NCBI GenBank assembly: GCA_036504155.1
Contig: DASXVQ010000112.1
Location: forward strand, 20,404-84,403
Origin: JACRCT01 sp036504155
Lineage (GTDB): Bacteria > Myxococcota > Myxococcia > Myxococcales > UBA5297
Direction of reading: 5' to 3'
Length of the DNA stretch: 64,000 bases
Every line of letters begins with the position of its first letter. Position 1 is the stretch's first letter. A model generated the notes under the pieces. The model searched no databases and had not been told where the DNA came from. It worked only from the letters and a program-made list of their open reading frames with translations. This document shows positions 62,437 through 64,000 of this stretch, piece by piece. The translations under genes were made by a program, and so were the position numbers.

Positions 62437-64000
62437 TCAGAGGTTCGGCAAAGGGCCGACCTGGCTCACGTCGATGGGCTGGAACCCGCAGAACGCGCCG
62501 GGGTTGGCGCCCGAGAAGCGGTAGTCCGCCGCGGCGGGATTGACGAACCCGGGATCGGCCACGTGCGGGCTGGAGTCGACGATGGGGGCGGTGTTCGGCA
62601 GCGCGCCGGCGGCGCCCCAGTAGAGGTTCTCGGACACGGTCGGCAGCGCCACCGGCAGCGACCCGTACTTGTCCCACAGGGTATCGGGCGGGGCGGCGTT
62701 CGAGTAGACGATGTTGCAGGAGACGGTGTTGGCAGCCATCCCGTAGTTGGGGTTGGCGCCCCCGTCGTCCTGGTACAACCCGAGCCTGACCGCCTTGCTG
62801 ACGTCGAAGATGTTGTTGGTGAAGACGTTGTGGTCGCCGCCGTGGATCTGGAACGACCACTGGCCGTAGCCGTAGATGATGTTGTTGCGGGCCGTGACGT
62901 TCGAGGTCTCGTCGTCGAGGTAGATGCCGCGCTCCCTGCTGGTCGCGCTGGCGAAGTCCTGGACCACGTTGTTGTCGATGGTGATGTTCGTGGCCAGGTG
63001 CTGGATGTCCCACACGTAGATCGCGCCGCAGTCGGCGACGGTGCGGCAGGTGTTGGAGACCTGGTTGTGGGAGATGGTGACCCCGGTGATGCTGCCGTTG
63101 CTGGAGGCACTGGCCCCGGCGTGGATGCCGATGTAGTTGGCGCCGTCGACGAGGTTGTGGGTGATCTTCGCGTCCGTGTGCTGGCCGCAGCACAGGTAGA
63201 TCGCCGCCTGCACCCAGGCGTCGCTGATGGTGTTGCGGATGGTGTTGCTGTCGATGACCACCCTCCGCGCGTCTCCCCAACCGACGAAGATGGTGTTGGT
63301 GACGAAGTTCTGGAAGGTCAGCCACCGGATCGTGATGTCGTCCCCGTTGACGACGATCGCATTCTGGGTCGCGCTTCCGCCCTCGAGGATCGGGGTCTGT
63401 CCGGGGTACGCGAGCCAGGACTCGCCTGCGTCCGCCCCGCCCAGCTCCAGCGTCGCGGTCCGCGCGTAGACTCCGCCGAGCAGGTAGACGGTCTTCACCG
63501 TCGCCGAAGCCCGGGCGGCGTCGCGCGCCTTCTCCAGCGTCCCGAACGGCGCGGCGAAGGTCCCCGCGTTGGCGTCGTCGCCGGTGGGGGAGACGTAGAA
63601 GGCCGGCACCAGCGCGCTGCAGGAGGTGCCCTGGGGCGTGCCGCTGCAGCAGTAGCCGGTGGTCACCACGGTGGAGCCGCAGGTGCAGGCCGAGGAGACG
63701 GGCCCGTAGGCACAGTCGGCAGGCGGGCAATCCGCATCCTTCGCGTAGGTGCACGAGGCCGGGCAGACCCCGTCGCTCGGGCCGCAAGAGGCCGCCGCGG
63801 TGGTGGCCAGGTGGGGCTCGCCGGCCGGGAGGATCTCGACGGCGGCGATCTCCGCCTCGACCACCTTGCTGGTGAGGGTCAGCGTCACCGCCCCGCCGGT
63901 CACGCTGACGTCGAAGCTCTTGACCAGGGCGGTGCTCGGCCCGGCCTCCGCGACGATGTCGAAGTCGGTCAGGATGCGGGCGCCCTGGAGATCGACGTGG
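62437..64000 (-). CDS. Malectin-like plus parallel beta-helix secreted protein (5' truncated by window end)
   Basis: The open frame enters at 64000 and ends at TGA 62437, giving about 521 visible residues. The first 60 (LQGARILTDFDIVAEAG, SFDVSVTGGAVTLTL, AAVEILPAG) match the C-terminal half of a malectin/di-glucose-binding domain. A Cys-rich linker with CPASCTYAKDADCP follows. The rest is a right-handed beta-helix opening FYVSPTGDDANAGTFAAPFG and continuing with Asn-rich turns (IDSNTIRNTI, ISHNQVSNTC, ARNNIIYGYG). Such proteins are secreted carbohydrate-binding or polysaccharide-degrading proteins. The signal peptide and start lie outside the window. Confidence 0.82.
   Translation of the reverse strand, partial: HVDLQGARILTDFDIVAEAGPSTALVKSFDVSVTGGAVTLTLTSKVVEAEIAAVEILPAGEPHLATTAAASCGPSDGVCPASCTYAKDADCPPADCAYGPVSSACTCGSTVVTTGYCCSGTPQGTSCSALVPAFYVSPTGDDANAGTFAAPFGTLEKARDAARASATVKTVYLLGGVYARTATLELGGADAGESWLAYPGQTPILEGGSATQNAIVVNGDDITIRWLTFQNFVTNTIFVGWGDARRVVIDSNTIRNTISDAWVQAAIYLCCGQHTDAKITHNLVDGANYIGIHAGASASSNGSITGVTISHNQVSNTCRTVADCGAIYVWDIQHLATNITIDNNVVQDFASATSRERGIYLDDETSNVTARNNIIYGYGQWSFQIHGGDHNVFTNNIFDVSKAVRLGLYQDDGGANPNYGMAANTVSCNIVYSNAAPPDTLWDKYGSLPVALPTVSENLYWGAAGALPNTAPIVDSSPHVADPGFVNPAAADYRFSGANPGAFCGFQPIDVSQVGPLPNL

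Overview
The window is very GC-rich DNA with dense, co-oriented genes, many GTG starts and many 4-bp ATGA/GTGA overlaps. An MYXO-CTERM-like sorting motif, cysteine-rich repeat lipoproteins and a large set of multihaem c-type cytochromes point to a Myxococcota-type bacterium with an anaerobic, metal-reducing style of life (Anaeromyxobacter-like at the broadest level). This assignment is inference; no rRNA or other marker gene is present.

Region A (1-8.1 kb, + strand) encodes a small outer-membrane barrel, a 2001-residue lipoprotein of tandem Ig-like domains and a protein-kinase fold that has lost its catalytic Asp and DFG Asp (a pseudokinase). Region B (8.1-13.2 kb, - strand) is a tight five-gene operon. 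It encodes a single protein joining a FliF ring-building domain and one membrane segment to FliG-like domains, then a TPR protein, a MotA-like stator subunit and two different MotB-like proteins. A decayed copy of the motB 3' end lies just downstream. No other flagellar gene is visible. This looks like a compact, non-flagellar rotor/stator machine and is the most unusual system here.

Region C (13.3-53.3 kb, + strand) begins with a cysteine-rich 15-repeat lipoprotein. It continues as a 37-kb extracellular-electron-transfer locus: cytochromes with 25, 4, 11-12, 3, 5, 34 and 12 predicted haems (about 95 in all), a double-parvulin prolyl isomerase, two NHL-propeller lipoproteins, a YjbH/OmpA-type protein, a 577-residue outer-membrane barrel, an HTH protein, a cobalamin-type radical SAM enzyme, a beta-helix protein, a propeller lipoprotein and a ResB/CcsA pair for cytochrome c maturation. 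The 4-haem protein resembles filament-forming OmcE-type cytochromes and has its own AT-rich leader and a strong intrinsic terminator. One gene joins a PKD/NHL surface protein to a 5-haem cytochrome through an internal MYXO-CTERM motif followed directly by a second signal peptide, which suggests a polyprotein.

Region D (53.4-55.4 kb) is a decaying two-component locus: two response-regulator remnants around a gutted histidine kinase. Region E (55.5-61.4 kb) holds two further B12-type radical SAM proteins, a LuxE/PaaK-like acyl-activating protein, two related small membrane proteins and a lipoprotein. Region F (61.4-62.4 kb) is gene debris including a phospholipase D-type fragment. Region G (62.4 kb to the end) is the C-terminal part of a malectin plus beta-helix secreted protein running off the window. 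No tRNA, rRNA, CRISPR array or intact insertion sequence was seen.
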